A stretch of DNA of 64,000 nt from Vannielia sp. (lineage in GTDB: Bacteria > Pseudomonadota > Alphaproteobacteria > Rhodobacterales > Rhodobacteraceae). Positions 18,679-26,548 of the stretch are shown here, piece after piece. The notes beneath the pieces are model-generated. The model did no database searches. It saw nothing but the letters and a program-made list of their open reading frames with translations, and had not been told where the DNA came from. The translations under genes were made by a program, and so were the position numbers. The first letter of the stretch is position 1. Each line of letters begins with the position of its first letter. The stretch is taken from contig NZ_JARGND010000008.1 of NCBI RefSeq assembly GCF_029212645.1, positions 1 to 64,000 of the forward strand. Reading direction: 5' to 3'.

Positions 18679-19012
18679 TTTTCGGGATTATCTTCAGCTC
18701 AACCGGAAAAGCTTTCGCGTAGACCGTCTCGGAAAGAGTTTCGATGCCAAAAAAGTTATCTGCCTCCAAATAAGCCGAAACGGATCCGCAAAGCTGGCGG
18801 TTTGCATTGTAGCAATTGATATTGATCTCGACATCAGCCGAAATGGAACTTCCGCCCGCTGCGGTGATTTCAGCCATAACGCTGACCTTATACTCGCCTT
18901 CCGAATCCGGCTCATCATCAACGGTCACCATCAAACCACCGATTTCTATTCCAGCTCTCTCTTCGAGCATTTCGAAGCGTTGCACGCAGTGAGTGACTTC
19001 CTTGAAGGGCAT
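18671..19012 (-). CDS. Hypothetical small protein, predicted beta-rich
   Basis: This 113-aa protein converges on the ATPase gene and overlaps its end by 8 bases. I start it at the internal ATG giving MPFKEVTHCVQRFEMLEER, because the longer frame to 19240 has a composition unlike protein. The alternating hydrophobic pattern (YKVSVMAEITAAGG, ISADVEININCYNA, LCGSVSAYLEADNFFGIE) suggests a beta-sandwich, reminiscent of FxLYD-type domains, but no signal peptide is visible. I do not recognise a family. Convergent orientation means it is not in the ATPase operon. Its placement at the boundary between cargo and transposition genes gives no functional clue. Confidence 0.55.
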   Translation of the reverse strand: MPFKEVTHCVQRFEMLEERAGIEIGGLMVTVDDEPDSEGEYKVSVMAEITAAGGSSISADVEININCYNANRQLCGSVSAYLEADNFFGIETLSETVYAKAFPVELKIIPKIT

Positions 19013-19366
19013 TATCGGATCTCCAGATACACTTGAAAAAATAGTACCCTGAGTTAACTTAGTACAGCGGCAATTTAGCTTATGGTACCAAATTAAACAG
19101 ATACTCGCCGGGGCCTCGACGGCCGCTTTATCGGAAACGGACTTACAGCTCGCAGGCGCGGCGAACTTCTGCTTTCCGCCGCTTTTGTGCCAGCGCCTGG
19201 TCCGAAGCTCGAAGGCGGTGGACGGGCTGGGAGCGGTCAACGACTGTTCACTTCATGGACCGCATTTTTGGGCCGAGGTTACATATCTACCGCTGTGCCC
19301 GACCGAGAGATCCGTTTTCCTCGCCATTCGGGCGTATGTAGAGAACACCGAAACGGCCTCTCGCCA
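19013..19366. other. Spacer between cargo and transposition operon, no gene recognised
   Basis: Frames across this stretch are short and lack start signals. The left part (about 19030-19110) is A+T-rich and could hold the promoter of the minus-strand 113-aa gene; the rest shows no repeat, RNA or coding character that I can identify. Confidence 0.4.
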
Positions 19367-19603
19367 CTACTCCCAACCTTCATCCAAGAAGCGTTTCATA
19401 TCGAAATCTGGATCTCGTGACCCCATGCGTTCAACCTGCTCCTGAAGCGAACGCACACGATTGCGCAGGTCTTCGTTAGCCTTCAAACGGTCGAGTTCGC
19501 GAAGCAACACCGTCCTTAGGTGGTCATTGTACACATCAGAAGACACATCCACCTCGGCCATCCGCGACAGCAGGGACTTCAAGCGCTCGACTTCATCATC
19601 CAT
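19367..19603 (-). CDS. Small coiled-coil protein downstream of tniQ
   Basis: This 78-aa acidic protein (MDDEVERLKSLLSRMAEVDV ...) is almost entirely predicted coiled coil, with heptad-like leucines in LRTVLLRELDRLKANEDL and LRNRVRSLQEQVERM. The start is fixed by AAGGAG eight bases before the ATG at 19603, 50 bases after the tniQ stop, so it is probably the last gene of the transposition operon. I know no named family. It may be an accessory factor, or regulate the transposition complex by protein-protein contact, but this is inference from position alone. Confidence 0.6.
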   Translation of the reverse strand: MDDEVERLKSLLSRMAEVDVSSDVYNDHLRTVLLRELDRLKANEDLRNRVRSLQEQVERMGSRDPDFDMKRFLDEGWE

Positions 19604-19652
19604 TACTGATGCTCCTTGCGACAACCTCATACTCCGCAACTTGCGATCGCTC

Positions 19653-20663
19653 TTAGGCGCGAACGTGTCGGCCACGGCAGGTGACTGTCGGAACCCCTTC
19701 CCTATCCAGCCGCCGTGCCAAATGTATCGGAGCAACCCGCGCCGACATGGCAAGCTGTCCAAGCGTGAGGAAACGCGTCTCAAATTCCAGAATGCTGGAT
19801 TGGGTTATCAGAGAATGAAGATGATTGGTATCTGCGTTGAGGCGTTTCGCGTGACCAAGGTAGCCCGCATCTCGAAGCGCCCGGATGGCGCCGACCCCAA
19901 TTTTCAGGTAGGCTGCGGCTTCTAGCGGCGTGAGGTCTCGCGTGGCGTTCGGCGTATCGCGCGCACCAACGTCCACATCTTGCGGCACATGGATCGCCTG
20001 AAGTCCTATCGCGTCTGCCCCCCGGACAAAACCGCCGACCTTGCCCTCCTGCCAGAGAGTGATCAGACGAACCAGTCCGATGCGCTGATGTCGGCAATGG
20101 TCGCGAAGCGGAAGGAAGGCCCCGGCATCGGGCAGTTCAGGCAAGGTAGCCGCTTCTGCCAAAAGCCGGTCCACATCCTCAGCGAGGACATAGCGCAGCG
20201 CGGTTCCAAACCGGATCGAGCGCAATATCCCTTTTTCAATCAGCCCCTTCACCTGCGTCGGGTGCACATTCAACGCTATTGCCGTGGATTTGAGATTTCG
20301 CAACCCGTTCCAGAATTCGATCGCTCTGGATAGCTGCTCAGGCGTTGTTTCCGTCAGCGCTGCGGACGGTGCCTCAGAGAGATTATCGACGTGACGGATC
20401 AGTCGTTTAAGAAACCCCACACTGAGTCCCGACTGTTCACGTGCGGTTTCAAACGACATGCGTTTAACGGCTGGCACCGGCCTGCCCAACACGCGTTTCT
20501 TAGGTTTCATCGTGTAGTTCCGGACTGCAAACGCATGGATGCTATCGACGATGGACTGGACCTCCGCTTCACCATGCGCGGCTCTTAGCCAGACATAAAA
20601 TGCCCCCAGATCTGTCGAGAAATAAGAACGCCGAGCGCCGGATCTGGATTTCAGCCCTTCCAT
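19653..20663 (-). CDS. tniQ: TniQ-like protein, C-terminal part (separate frame)
   Basis: This 336-aa frame begins MEGLKSRSGARR eight bases after the TGA of the upstream tniQ frame, shifted by -1 relative to it. It reads as the helical C-terminal half of a TniQ/TnsD protein, with several helix-turn-helix segments (ATRDLTPLEAAAYLKIGVGA, SILEFETRFLTLGQLAMS). Together the two frames would encode about 590 aa, close to the 519-aa second TniQ. It is either a real second polypeptide translated by coupling, a frameshifted (inactivated) TniQ, or the product of frameshifting; no classical slippery heptamer is visible at the junction. Confidence 0.7.
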   Translation of the reverse strand: MEGLKSRSGARRSYFSTDLGAFYVWLRAAHGEAEVQSIVDSIHAFAVRNYTMKPKKRVLGRPVPAVKRMSFETAREQSGLSVGFLKRLIRHVDNLSEAPSAALTETTPEQLSRAIEFWNGLRNLKSTAIALNVHPTQVKGLIEKGILRSIRFGTALRYVLAEDVDRLLAEAATLPELPDAGAFLPLRDHCRHQRIGLVRLITLWQEGKVGGFVRGADAIGLQAIHVPQDVDVGARDTPNATRDLTPLEAAAYLKIGVGAIRALRDAGYLGHAKRLNADTNHLHSLITQSSILEFETRFLTLGQLAMSARVAPIHLARRLDREGVPTVTCRGRHVRA

Positions 20664-20671
20664 GCAAGCCG

Positions 20672-21436
20672 TCAGCCCGTCCGGCCCATCGGAGAGAAGC
20701 GTAGCCCCTCGACGCAGAGCTCACGTTCAAGATCCGGATCGACATTCGCAGGACTTGGAAGGGATGATCCGCAGATAGCGCCACCAAGGCTCAAGCAAGC
20801 GCCGTGCAGTTGACTGAGCTCCAGCTCGCCTAGCCAATCCGCCTGCGGACCATGGTTGATCCTCCTCCTCACGTAAGCCTCGAATACGGTAGGAGCATAT
20901 ATCGGGCTCGCATCTGCAGCCTTTTTCACAACGTCGCTGTACCGGGAGATCTGGGCGACGACGTCGTAGGTTTCGTGCGAAGTTGCAGCACGAGGGAGCT
21001 CAACAAGAGGCGCCTTGTGATGCTCGCAGCCGTGCAAACACATGACGCTCCATTCCAGAAGCTGGTGTGCACCATGACGCCCCTCCCCTTCTAGCGCCTC
21101 TTCGATACATGCCGGACATACCCGTGTTGCAGTGCGTCGAAAGACGCCGGTACTGCTGCGGGCTTGCCCGACTCGGTAGCGTCCGATCCCGATTTTTTCA
21201 GGGTTCCATCGTGTCAAATTCGCTCGATCGAGCCCAGCAACATCGGCAAGCCCGGACAACTGGTCTGGATATACCGAGCGGAGGAACGGCCATCTCAGCC
21301 CCAAATCCGAGCATAGGTTCCGGGGAGAGATCGCGTTTCTCGCCGCGATCCGCGAAACGATGCTTGCAGGGGTCTCACCCGCAAAGGGCGTAACGGTCAA
21401 CCCGAGTTGTCGTTCGTACATTTCAACGTCACGCAT
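20672..21436 (-). CDS. tniQ: TniQ family transposition protein, N-terminal part
   Basis: This 254-aa product has the TniQ domain: start MRDVEMYERQLGLTVTPFAG, then ETPASIVSRIAARNAISPRN, and zinc ligands C107/C110 in TRVCPACIE with a second C/H pair in CLHGCEHHK near residues 133-140. TniQ links target recognition to the AAA+ protein TniB in Tn7-like and Tn5053-like elements. The ATG at 21436 overlaps the tniB stop as ATGCGTGA, so translation is coupled; an upstream in-frame start at 21493 is less likely. The frame ends early at TGA 20672-20674, and the remainder of a normal TniQ follows in the -1 frame. Whether this short form works alone is open. Confidence 0.8.
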   Translation of the reverse strand: MRDVEMYERQLGLTVTPFAGETPASIVSRIAARNAISPRNLCSDLGLRWPFLRSVYPDQLSGLADVAGLDRANLTRWNPEKIGIGRYRVGQARSSTGVFRRTATRVCPACIEEALEGEGRHGAHQLLEWSVMCLHGCEHHKAPLVELPRAATSHETYDVVAQISRYSDVVKKAADASPIYAPTVFEAYVRRRINHGPQADWLGELELSQLHGACLSLGGAICGSSLPSPANVDPDLERELCVEGLRFSPMGRTG

Positions 21437-22397
21437 CTTCGCCCCCGTCGCCAAAGCACTGCCTCGGGTTAATCCGGATGAAATCCTCAGCAAGAAACGG
21501 GTTGAGTCCCGGCATGGCCGCAGTCCGCATGAAGTAGACCTCCGCGAAATGGCGCTTGGAAAGCTCTGCTCCCAAGCCGTCAGCGCGAAGCGCGCGCGTC
21601 AGCGCTTCGACGGTGAGCTGCGCCAAAAGTCCAAATTCGTAGTCTGCCGCGTGCATCAGCCGCGACGCGAATTCAGTTGTTCTCACATCTTCATCGCACT
21701 GCACCTTTGCCCTGTCACAGTAGCGCGCTACGAGGCCTAAGACCTGATCCTGCCCCGCGTACGGCGAAAGGCGCTCAATTTCGATCGGATACACACGGCG
21801 AGCCAGCTGGTCATCCTGATTGATGATCGTTTTGAGGCCGGGCATTCCGGTGAGTAACAGGCCGACCGGCCACTGACTGTTCTCCATCAGGGATTTAAGC
21901 GTGTTGACGATTACCTGCCGCTCCTTGTCGGTTTGGTGCTGGGCCAAATCCTGCGCCTCATCCATGTGCATGAAGAGAGTTTTCCGCAACTTGAACTGCT
22001 GCTTTACGAGGCCCCAGATAACAGCCGCTGACCGATCGCGAACGAGCGGGTACCCTGCCGCATGGAGGGCCGCCGTCGCAACAAACTTCATCGTGGCCGG
22101 CGAAGGCACTTTGAACCCAACCATCTCGTTGATCCCATCTGGATCATCACACACCAATCGATTGTGGTAGCGACGCCTTAGCTCCAGGACCGCCGTTGTT
22201 TTACCGGCCCCTGAGCGCCCAACGAGGACGATGCCCCTGAGGTCGGAGACTATGCCCTCTTCGAGATCTGCGCGCCGTTGTTCGAGTAGTTGGTCAAAAT
22301 AAGTATCAAGACGTTCGTAGGCCAGCGTCGGGACATAGGCGGACCGTATGTCTTGAATGATCTGGCGGACTTCAGGGTTATTCTTGTTCATCTTCAT
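21429..22397 (-). CDS. tniB: TniB/TnsC AAA+ ATPase, transposition regulator
   Basis: TniB/TnsC is the AAA+ ATPase that assembles on target DNA and passes the site choice from TniQ to the transposase. The 322-aa product has Walker A GRSGAGKTT at residues 60-68, Walker B LFMHMDEAQD at 141-150 and the sensor-like stretch LLLTGMPGL, as in the TniB family; the C-terminal helical lid ends in IRINPRQCF. The start MKMNKNNPEV at 22397 overlaps the end of tniA by 20 bases, and its stop overlaps the tniQ start, so it is the middle of a coupled operon. The size and motifs are normal for an active protein. Confidence 0.92.
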   Translation of the reverse strand: MKMNKNNPEVRQIIQDIRSAYVPTLAYERLDTYFDQLLEQRRADLEEGIVSDLRGIVLVGRSGAGKTTAVLELRRRYHNRLVCDDPDGINEMVGFKVPSPATMKFVATAALHAAGYPLVRDRSAAVIWGLVKQQFKLRKTLFMHMDEAQDLAQHQTDKERQVIVNTLKSLMENSQWPVGLLLTGMPGLKTIINQDDQLARRVYPIEIERLSPYAGQDQVLGLVARYCDRAKVQCDEDVRTTEFASRLMHAADYEFGLLAQLTVEALTRALRADGLGAELSKRHFAEVYFMRTAAMPGLNPFLAEDFIRINPRQCFGDGGEDA

Positions 22398-24288
22398 CGC
22401 TGAATCTCCATTCAGGTTGGGGGTCGACAGTAAGAGGGGTTTGGGTTGAGGCATCGCTGACGTAAGGCGCACCCTCGCTGGCTGGTGCCTTGGACGCTGT
22501 AATGTCGGAAATAGTGCCTGTGAGGCTTGCCGTTCCTATGGACGGATGCACCTCGACCACTTCGTCTGGAACAGCGCCGAAACTCAGGCCGAAGAAGCTC
22601 TCGTGCTCCGCCCGTCGAATATCTTTCGCGCAAACGGTCAGAGGGCCGATCTGACGCCATGCGCGTTGGTGATCGTCGATCTGTTTAATACGCTCGAGTG
22701 CCGCATCGACGATCTCGATATGGAGGCGTGCCGCGGCCTTTTTTGATCGGCGCAGATCCCGGATAGTCGCTTCCCACACAGAAAGAGAGACACCGCGCGC
22801 ATTCTGTAGGCCTGCAGGAATCGTATGCCATGCATCGTCAAACCAGGCAGACAGACATCCCATATCCTCAGGGTCTATGCGTAGATCGATCTGTTGCGCA
22901 CCGCGACGCTGGAAAAAGGCTGCAAGATTGCGACTGGTGTAGGCAATGCCGCAGACCAGTACGCCGTGCCGACCAAGCTGACGTTTCAGAGGAATACCAA
23001 GGAAATGGCGCAGGACATGGGCTGATTTGGCAGGGCTATATCCGTAAAGCCCTATCAACCGGTCCCAAGTATCTGCGGGCGTAGCATACTCTAAACCGCG
23101 ATGCGGGCGGTGATGGTAAGCGTCGACGACGAAGCGGACCATGAGTTCCACAATGCTGTCAGCAGTATGTACCACATACTGATCAGCTGGATAGTCGCCG
23201 CGCTCTTGCGGGTTGCCAAACGTTCGACCCGTCAGAAAAGGCATGAGCATCGTGCCCAAAGTTCGGAAGACGCGCTCGATGCGCGACCGCAACTTCGGCA
23301 CGCCTGCTGGCAGGACTTCATATCCGATCCCGAGGTCCGATAGGGTGGCTTTGAAGTCTGGGTTGACGAAGGAAGACCCGTTATCCACGACCACGTTGAA
23401 GATGTGACCGTGCTGACTCCAGGCCTTCTTGCACCCGAGCTGTCTTGAAATCTCGCTCTTGTTTCGCATGGCCAACCACAGGGTTGCCAATGCCGTCTCG
23501 ACATTGGGCGCCTTTGCGACCTTGATTGCCAGGATCACACGTGTTGCAGCATCGATAGCTACGCACATCCAGAAGCGCCCGGTTCGAAGTTCGTCAAACT
23601 TAGGATCGCTCACATCGATACCCGCGTCTTCCAAGAACGTGAGGAGATCGATCTGCCACTCGTCCATTTCGATTCGCTGCATCGGAGCTTCGATTTCGAG
23701 CCCCTGACCATAGGGCCCGAACTTGTTCTTTGCTTTTGCGACCCCCTCACGCGCTGCACAGGTTTCGAACTGGTGCAACTCCGCTATGCGACGGTAAACG
23801 GTTCTCTTGGACACCTCACGCTCTGGAAGCTGATCATTCAGCGCGAGCGACTTGTTCAACTCGCGAATTTCCCGTTTTGCCTCATCCGCGACGCGAGGAA
23901 CGTAGACTCGGTTTGGGTGTAAAAATGTCTTGATCGCCGTCTGCAGGATATTCTCGACTTGAGACGAGACCCGCTTGGCGTTGGCGCCGTTGAATCGGCT
24001 TCTTTTTACGAAACACATGGGATCATGTGTTTTCTGCCACTCCCGCACCCAGGCCATAAGGGCTGTCCGGCCCGGATGCTTCATGGCGAGGAGCTTTCCA
24101 AGCTCTGACCCATCCTGGCCAAGGCGTATCTGCTCCAGAATCTTAGCCTCGACGCGCTTGCCCAACTCAGGGAGAAATGCGACGCAGGGGTCGTTGGAAC
24201 GGCTTACTTCACCATCTGCTTCCGCGTCGAGAAAGCACTCAACGTAAAGCTGCTTGCGGAAAATCTGAGCCTTCTCGGCGGCGCTCAT
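22378..24288 (-). CDS. tniA: TniA/TnsB DDE transposase
   Basis: This 636-aa protein is the Mu/TnsB-type DDE recombinase that joins transposon ends to target. The catalytic triad reads D209 in IEMDEWQID, D302 in VVVDNGSSF and E338 in RSRIERVFRTL, with the usual C-terminal Mu-type beta-barrel region (RQLGRHGVLVCGIAYTS). An N-terminal region of ~190 residues with helix-turn-helix character (REVSKRTVYRRIAELH) should bind the ATGCCAAGCA-type end repeats. The ATG at 24288 overlaps the stop of the preceding small ORF as ATGA, which decides it against an upstream start at 24315. All key residues are intact, so it is probably active. Confidence 0.93.
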   Translation of the reverse strand: MSAAEKAQIFRKQLYVECFLDAEADGEVSRSNDPCVAFLPELGKRVEAKILEQIRLGQDGSELGKLLAMKHPGRTALMAWVREWQKTHDPMCFVKRSRFNGANAKRVSSQVENILQTAIKTFLHPNRVYVPRVADEAKREIRELNKSLALNDQLPEREVSKRTVYRRIAELHQFETCAAREGVAKAKNKFGPYGQGLEIEAPMQRIEMDEWQIDLLTFLEDAGIDVSDPKFDELRTGRFWMCVAIDAATRVILAIKVAKAPNVETALATLWLAMRNKSEISRQLGCKKAWSQHGHIFNVVVDNGSSFVNPDFKATLSDLGIGYEVLPAGVPKLRSRIERVFRTLGTMLMPFLTGRTFGNPQERGDYPADQYVVHTADSIVELMVRFVVDAYHHRPHRGLEYATPADTWDRLIGLYGYSPAKSAHVLRHFLGIPLKRQLGRHGVLVCGIAYTSRNLAAFFQRRGAQQIDLRIDPEDMGCLSAWFDDAWHTIPAGLQNARGVSLSVWEATIRDLRRSKKAAARLHIEIVDAALERIKQIDDHQRAWRQIGPLTVCAKDIRRAEHESFFGLSFGAVPDEVVEVHPSIGTASLTGTISDITASKAPASEGAPYVSDASTQTPLTVDPQPEWRFSDEDEQE

Positions 24289-24536
24289 CCGGCTGACGAG
24301 CGCGCTGCCAGCCAAGGCTCGACGAGCAGCATGGCATTAGAAAAATACCCGTATTCAACGGACGCCTTGCTCTCATCAATCATGCGTTTGACATCAGCGT
24401 GGCTGAAACAGAGGAGTTCCGAGCTGCCGTCCAAGGGACGCAGCTCCAACGTGCTATCCGAGACGGCGCTGACGACATGTACTGTGCCACCTGCGATCAC
24501 TGCATCCGATTTGCTGACGCGAAGTCTTACTGCCAT
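24285..24536 (-). CDS. Small protein between tnsA and tniA
   Basis: This 83-aa protein lies exactly between tnsA and tniA with overlaps at both ends (TGATG with tnsA, ATGA with tniA). The sequence starts MAVRLRVSKSDAVIAGGTVH, then HVVSAVSDSTLELRPLDGSS and FSHADVKRMID, suggesting a small beta domain with a helix. The overlaps show it is translated as part of the transposition operon. I do not know a function for it. It may correspond to an N-terminal segment of TnsB that is fused in other elements, or be a bridging factor between TnsA and the transposase. Confidence 0.7.
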   Translation of the reverse strand: MAVRLRVSKSDAVIAGGTVHVVSAVSDSTLELRPLDGSSELLCFSHADVKRMIDESKASVEYGYFSNAMLLVEPWLAARSSAG

Positions 24537-25270
24537 CACCGGGCCTCCGGCATCGACAGCATGCTGGCTTCAGTCACCGGAAGTGAAAGGTCCGTCAGGA
24601 CGATCCCATCGAAGATCGCCTTGAAGCCTGAACGGAAGGCCCGCCCCTGCAGGCCGGCCGCGGCCACGACCTGCCCGAGTGACGTTTCACAGTTCATGCC
24701 TCGAAGTATTTGCTGAACTGCCGCGTCTGCTTCTGCATCCTCGCCCTGCCGGAACATGTGAAGCAATTCTGCATTGCGCACTTCCGCCGCAGAGAAGCTA
24801 CTGTCCGTGACAAGTAGCGCATCGTCCGCGAACTGCTTGGGGGTCTGCGTCTTGATCAACGCGAACTCTCGGTCGAACCCATTTCGCTCGACCAACCCAT
24901 CTGGTTTGACGGCGATCGCTATCCTTTTCCCATCTTCCAACGTGACTAGAAAATCGAAGGTATGAAACGTGGGTTTCCCTCCCTCGTTTCGATAGGTGAT
25001 CTGCGGCGGCTGATCCCAGATATTGACGACGGCGATCTGCGACAGCAGCACCAAGAGGCACTTTCGCTCAAGGTCGCTTTCAAAGATGAGCTGCCGCCAG
25101 GCCGCACTGGCACGTAGTTGTGCGATCACGAACCCGCGTCCGCTCGCCCGCGATCGTGCCGGAAACATCCGCGTCGCGCGGGTTCGCTCCGGCGGGACAT
25201 AAGGTCCCCCGAAATCATCATCATACATTGGCTTTTTTGCCCTGCACCGAAGGCATGCCTCTCGGTGCAA
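24536..25270 (-). CDS. tnsA: TnsA-like endonuclease of the transposon
   Basis: TnsA cleaves the 5' strands at the transposon ends, so together with TnsB the element is cut out instead of copied. This 244-aa protein shows the TnsA core: LIFESDLERKCLLVLL (E64/E68), IWDQPPQITYR, HTFDFLVTLEDGKRIAIAVK with D106 and K122, matching the restriction-enzyme-like E-D-(Q)K site. I take the TTG at 25270 because AGAGGA sits 5 bases before it; the ATG at 25228 (MYDDDFGGPY) has no ribosome binding site but is possible. It is the first gene of the transposition operon. The C-terminal part (residues ~170-244) should contact TniB. Confidence 0.82.
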   Translation of the reverse strand: MHREACLRCRAKKPMYDDDFGGPYVPPERTRATRMFPARSRASGRGFVIAQLRASAAWRQLIFESDLERKCLLVLLSQIAVVNIWDQPPQITYRNEGGKPTFHTFDFLVTLEDGKRIAIAVKPDGLVERNGFDREFALIKTQTPKQFADDALLVTDSSFSAAEVRNAELLHMFRQGEDAEADAAVQQILRGMNCETSLGQVVAAAGLQGRAFRSGFKAIFDGIVLTDLSLPVTEASMLSMPEAR

Positions 25271-25356
25271 CGGGTTCCTCTTTCATTGAGACAAGAGGCC
25301 CCTGCCCACAGAATCCACTGCACGCTTGACCGGAGCCGAAAGTTGGGTCATGAATG

Positions 25357-25386
25357 AGGTGTATCGGGCTTCAACTTGATACACCT
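25357..25386. promoter_or_regulatory. Inverted repeat upstream of the tnsA operon (candidate operator)
   Basis: AGGTGTATC at 25357-25365 and GATACACCT at 25378-25386 form a perfect 9-bp inverted repeat with a 12-base spacer, about 90 bp before the tnsA start and just downstream of the Ner-like gene. The spacing, near two helical turns centre to centre, fits a dimeric repressor. The Ner-like or XRE-like protein is the natural candidate. Confidence 0.5.
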
Positions 25387-25390
25387 AAAG

Positions 25391-25427
25391 GGCCTCTGGA
25401 GCTGTAACTCCGAGGCCTTTTGCTTTT
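25391..25427 (+). terminator. Rho-independent terminator between the Ner-like gene and the tnsA operon
   Basis: GGCCTC-T-GGAG, a six-base loop CTGTAA, then CTCC-GAGGCC make a ten-pair stem with one bulged T, followed on the plus strand by TTTTGCTTTT. The minus-strand side has fewer T residues, so it terminates plus-strand transcripts best but may also separate the Ner-like gene from tnsA. Confidence 0.55.
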
Positions 25428-25670
25428 CTAGGTCATGATTGCTCCTTCCTCTTGGAAGTCGGGAAACAAATCCTCCGGCGATGTGCCCACGGCCAAAGCC
25501 AGTGCTTTTTCAATGCGCTGAGATCGGCACATCCGCTTACCGACCAATGTCAGCGCGGAGTCGCTGACCCCAAGATCGCGCGAGATCTGCGCCAGTGAGG
25601 TTCCCCGCATCCTGAGTTCCGCTTTCAGACGCTCATGGGCGTCCAGATCTGCTTTTGTCGGGGTGCGCAT
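25428..25670 (-). CDS. Ner/Nlp-like DNA-binding regulator
   Basis: This 80-aa protein resembles the Ner/Nlp family of lambda-repressor-type HTH proteins known from phage Mu and related elements: LDAHERLKAELRMRGTSLAQ, then ISRDLGVSDSALT, and the tail VGTSPEDLFPDFQ. Ner of Mu represses early transcription, so this protein probably controls the tnsA operon that follows it. I start at ATG 25670 (MRTPTKADLD); a GTG at 25715 would add 15 residues. It diverges from the XRE-type gene at 25906 across the palindrome at 25785-25816. A terminator-like hairpin follows it. Confidence 0.75.
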   Translation of the reverse strand: MRTPTKADLDAHERLKAELRMRGTSLAQISRDLGVSDSALTLVGKRMCRSQRIEKALALAVGTSPEDLFPDFQEEGAIMT

Positions 25671-25784
25671 TGGGGCGATCTCCAGGTTGTGTGAGTGCAG
25701 ATGAGCCAAATTCACACCCCAGCTAAGGAACTCCCGCCGAAGCAGTCAACCTCGCAAACCACTGTCACAAAACAAAAACCATCC

Positions 25785-25816
25785 GGACCGATTGGTCCGC
25801 GCGGACCAATCGGTCC
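25785..25816. promoter_or_regulatory. Perfect 32-bp palindrome, candidate double operator
   Basis: The sequence is a perfect inverted repeat made of two operator-like units, GGACCGATTGGTCC (25785-25798) and GGACCAATCGGTCC (25803-25816), separated by GCGC. Each unit is itself a GGACC-n4-GGTCC dyad, 18 bp apart centre to centre. It lies between two divergent HTH regulator genes, as in lambda-type or C-protein switches, so one or both probably bind here. Confidence 0.75.
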
Positions 25817-25905
25817 ACCTACCTTGATTTCTTGACCGCTAAAGCGCTTTCTCAGCTAAGGTTCCTGAGTCGCCTTTTTGAGGCTCATCCATTGGATCAA
25901 GGGAT

Positions 25906-26286
25906 TTGGCCAGTTCGGACAAACATTACGAATCGATTGCTCGGCAGATAGGTGCAACCAATCTGTTGGCGCTTCGTATGTCTTCAGGGATGAGCCAGTC
26001 ACATTTCGCGACGGTCATCGGTTTGTCAGACCGCGCACTGCGTCGCTACGAGCGTGGAGAGCGTGAGCTTCCTCTAACGACACGGCTCGCGATCATCCAA
26101 GCGTTCAAGATCGATCCGTTGGCGAGCGATCAGTTAACCGCAGAGCTTGTGGGCTTGAAGCCGCGGACCTCTCGCCCGGTACGACGTGGCGGAAGACAAG
26201 GGATGAAGGTGTCTGGAGAACGCTGCGAAGAGAAAGTCAGGGCCGCAGGAAGCGAAACTATTCACCGCTCGGACAGCTTTTTTTAA
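25906..26286 (+). CDS. XRE-family helix-turn-helix regulator
   Basis: This 126-aa protein has a single lambda-repressor-type HTH: LLALRMSSGMSQSHFATVIG then LSDRALRRYERGERELPL, residues ~20-60. The C-terminal ~60 residues are basic and probably disordered (SRPVRRGGRQGMK), which could add non-specific DNA binding. The start is a TTG at 25906 with AAGGGA only two bases away, so the exact start is uncertain. It is transcribed away from the Ner-like gene, with the 32-bp palindrome between them, and probably forms a regulatory pair controlling transposition. No sign of a toxin partner is present. Confidence 0.72.
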   Translation: MASSDKHYESIARQIGATNLLALRMSSGMSQSHFATVIGLSDRALRRYERGERELPLTTRLAIIQAFKIDPLASDQLTAELVGLKPRTSRPVRRGGRQGMKVSGERCEEKVRAAGSETIHRSDSFF

Positions 26287-26548
26287 GGATCCGCGACGAT
26301 GTCTATTTCTGCGCGACAATTTACTTCATGATGCAGAACATCGCCTTGGCCTTCGATCTCCCCTTCGGATTCGAAGTTCATGGCGTCGACTGGATGTTTT
26401 TAGGCTCCTTCGGGGTGATCTTGCTCCTGCTCCCATCCGTCGTTGCAGAGTTGCCCATACTAAAGGCGTCACAATACCTCCTCAGGAATACGAAGGAGCG
26501 CTTAACCATGTAGTGCAACGGCATGCATAACGCAGAAGGGGCGTATTG

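Noticed and set aside
26328-26513. A 61-aa plus-strand frame with a hydrophobic middle, downstream of the XRE-like gene
   Set aside because: It could be a small membrane protein, but there is no ribosome binding site and no recognisable family; the evidence is too thin to annotate.
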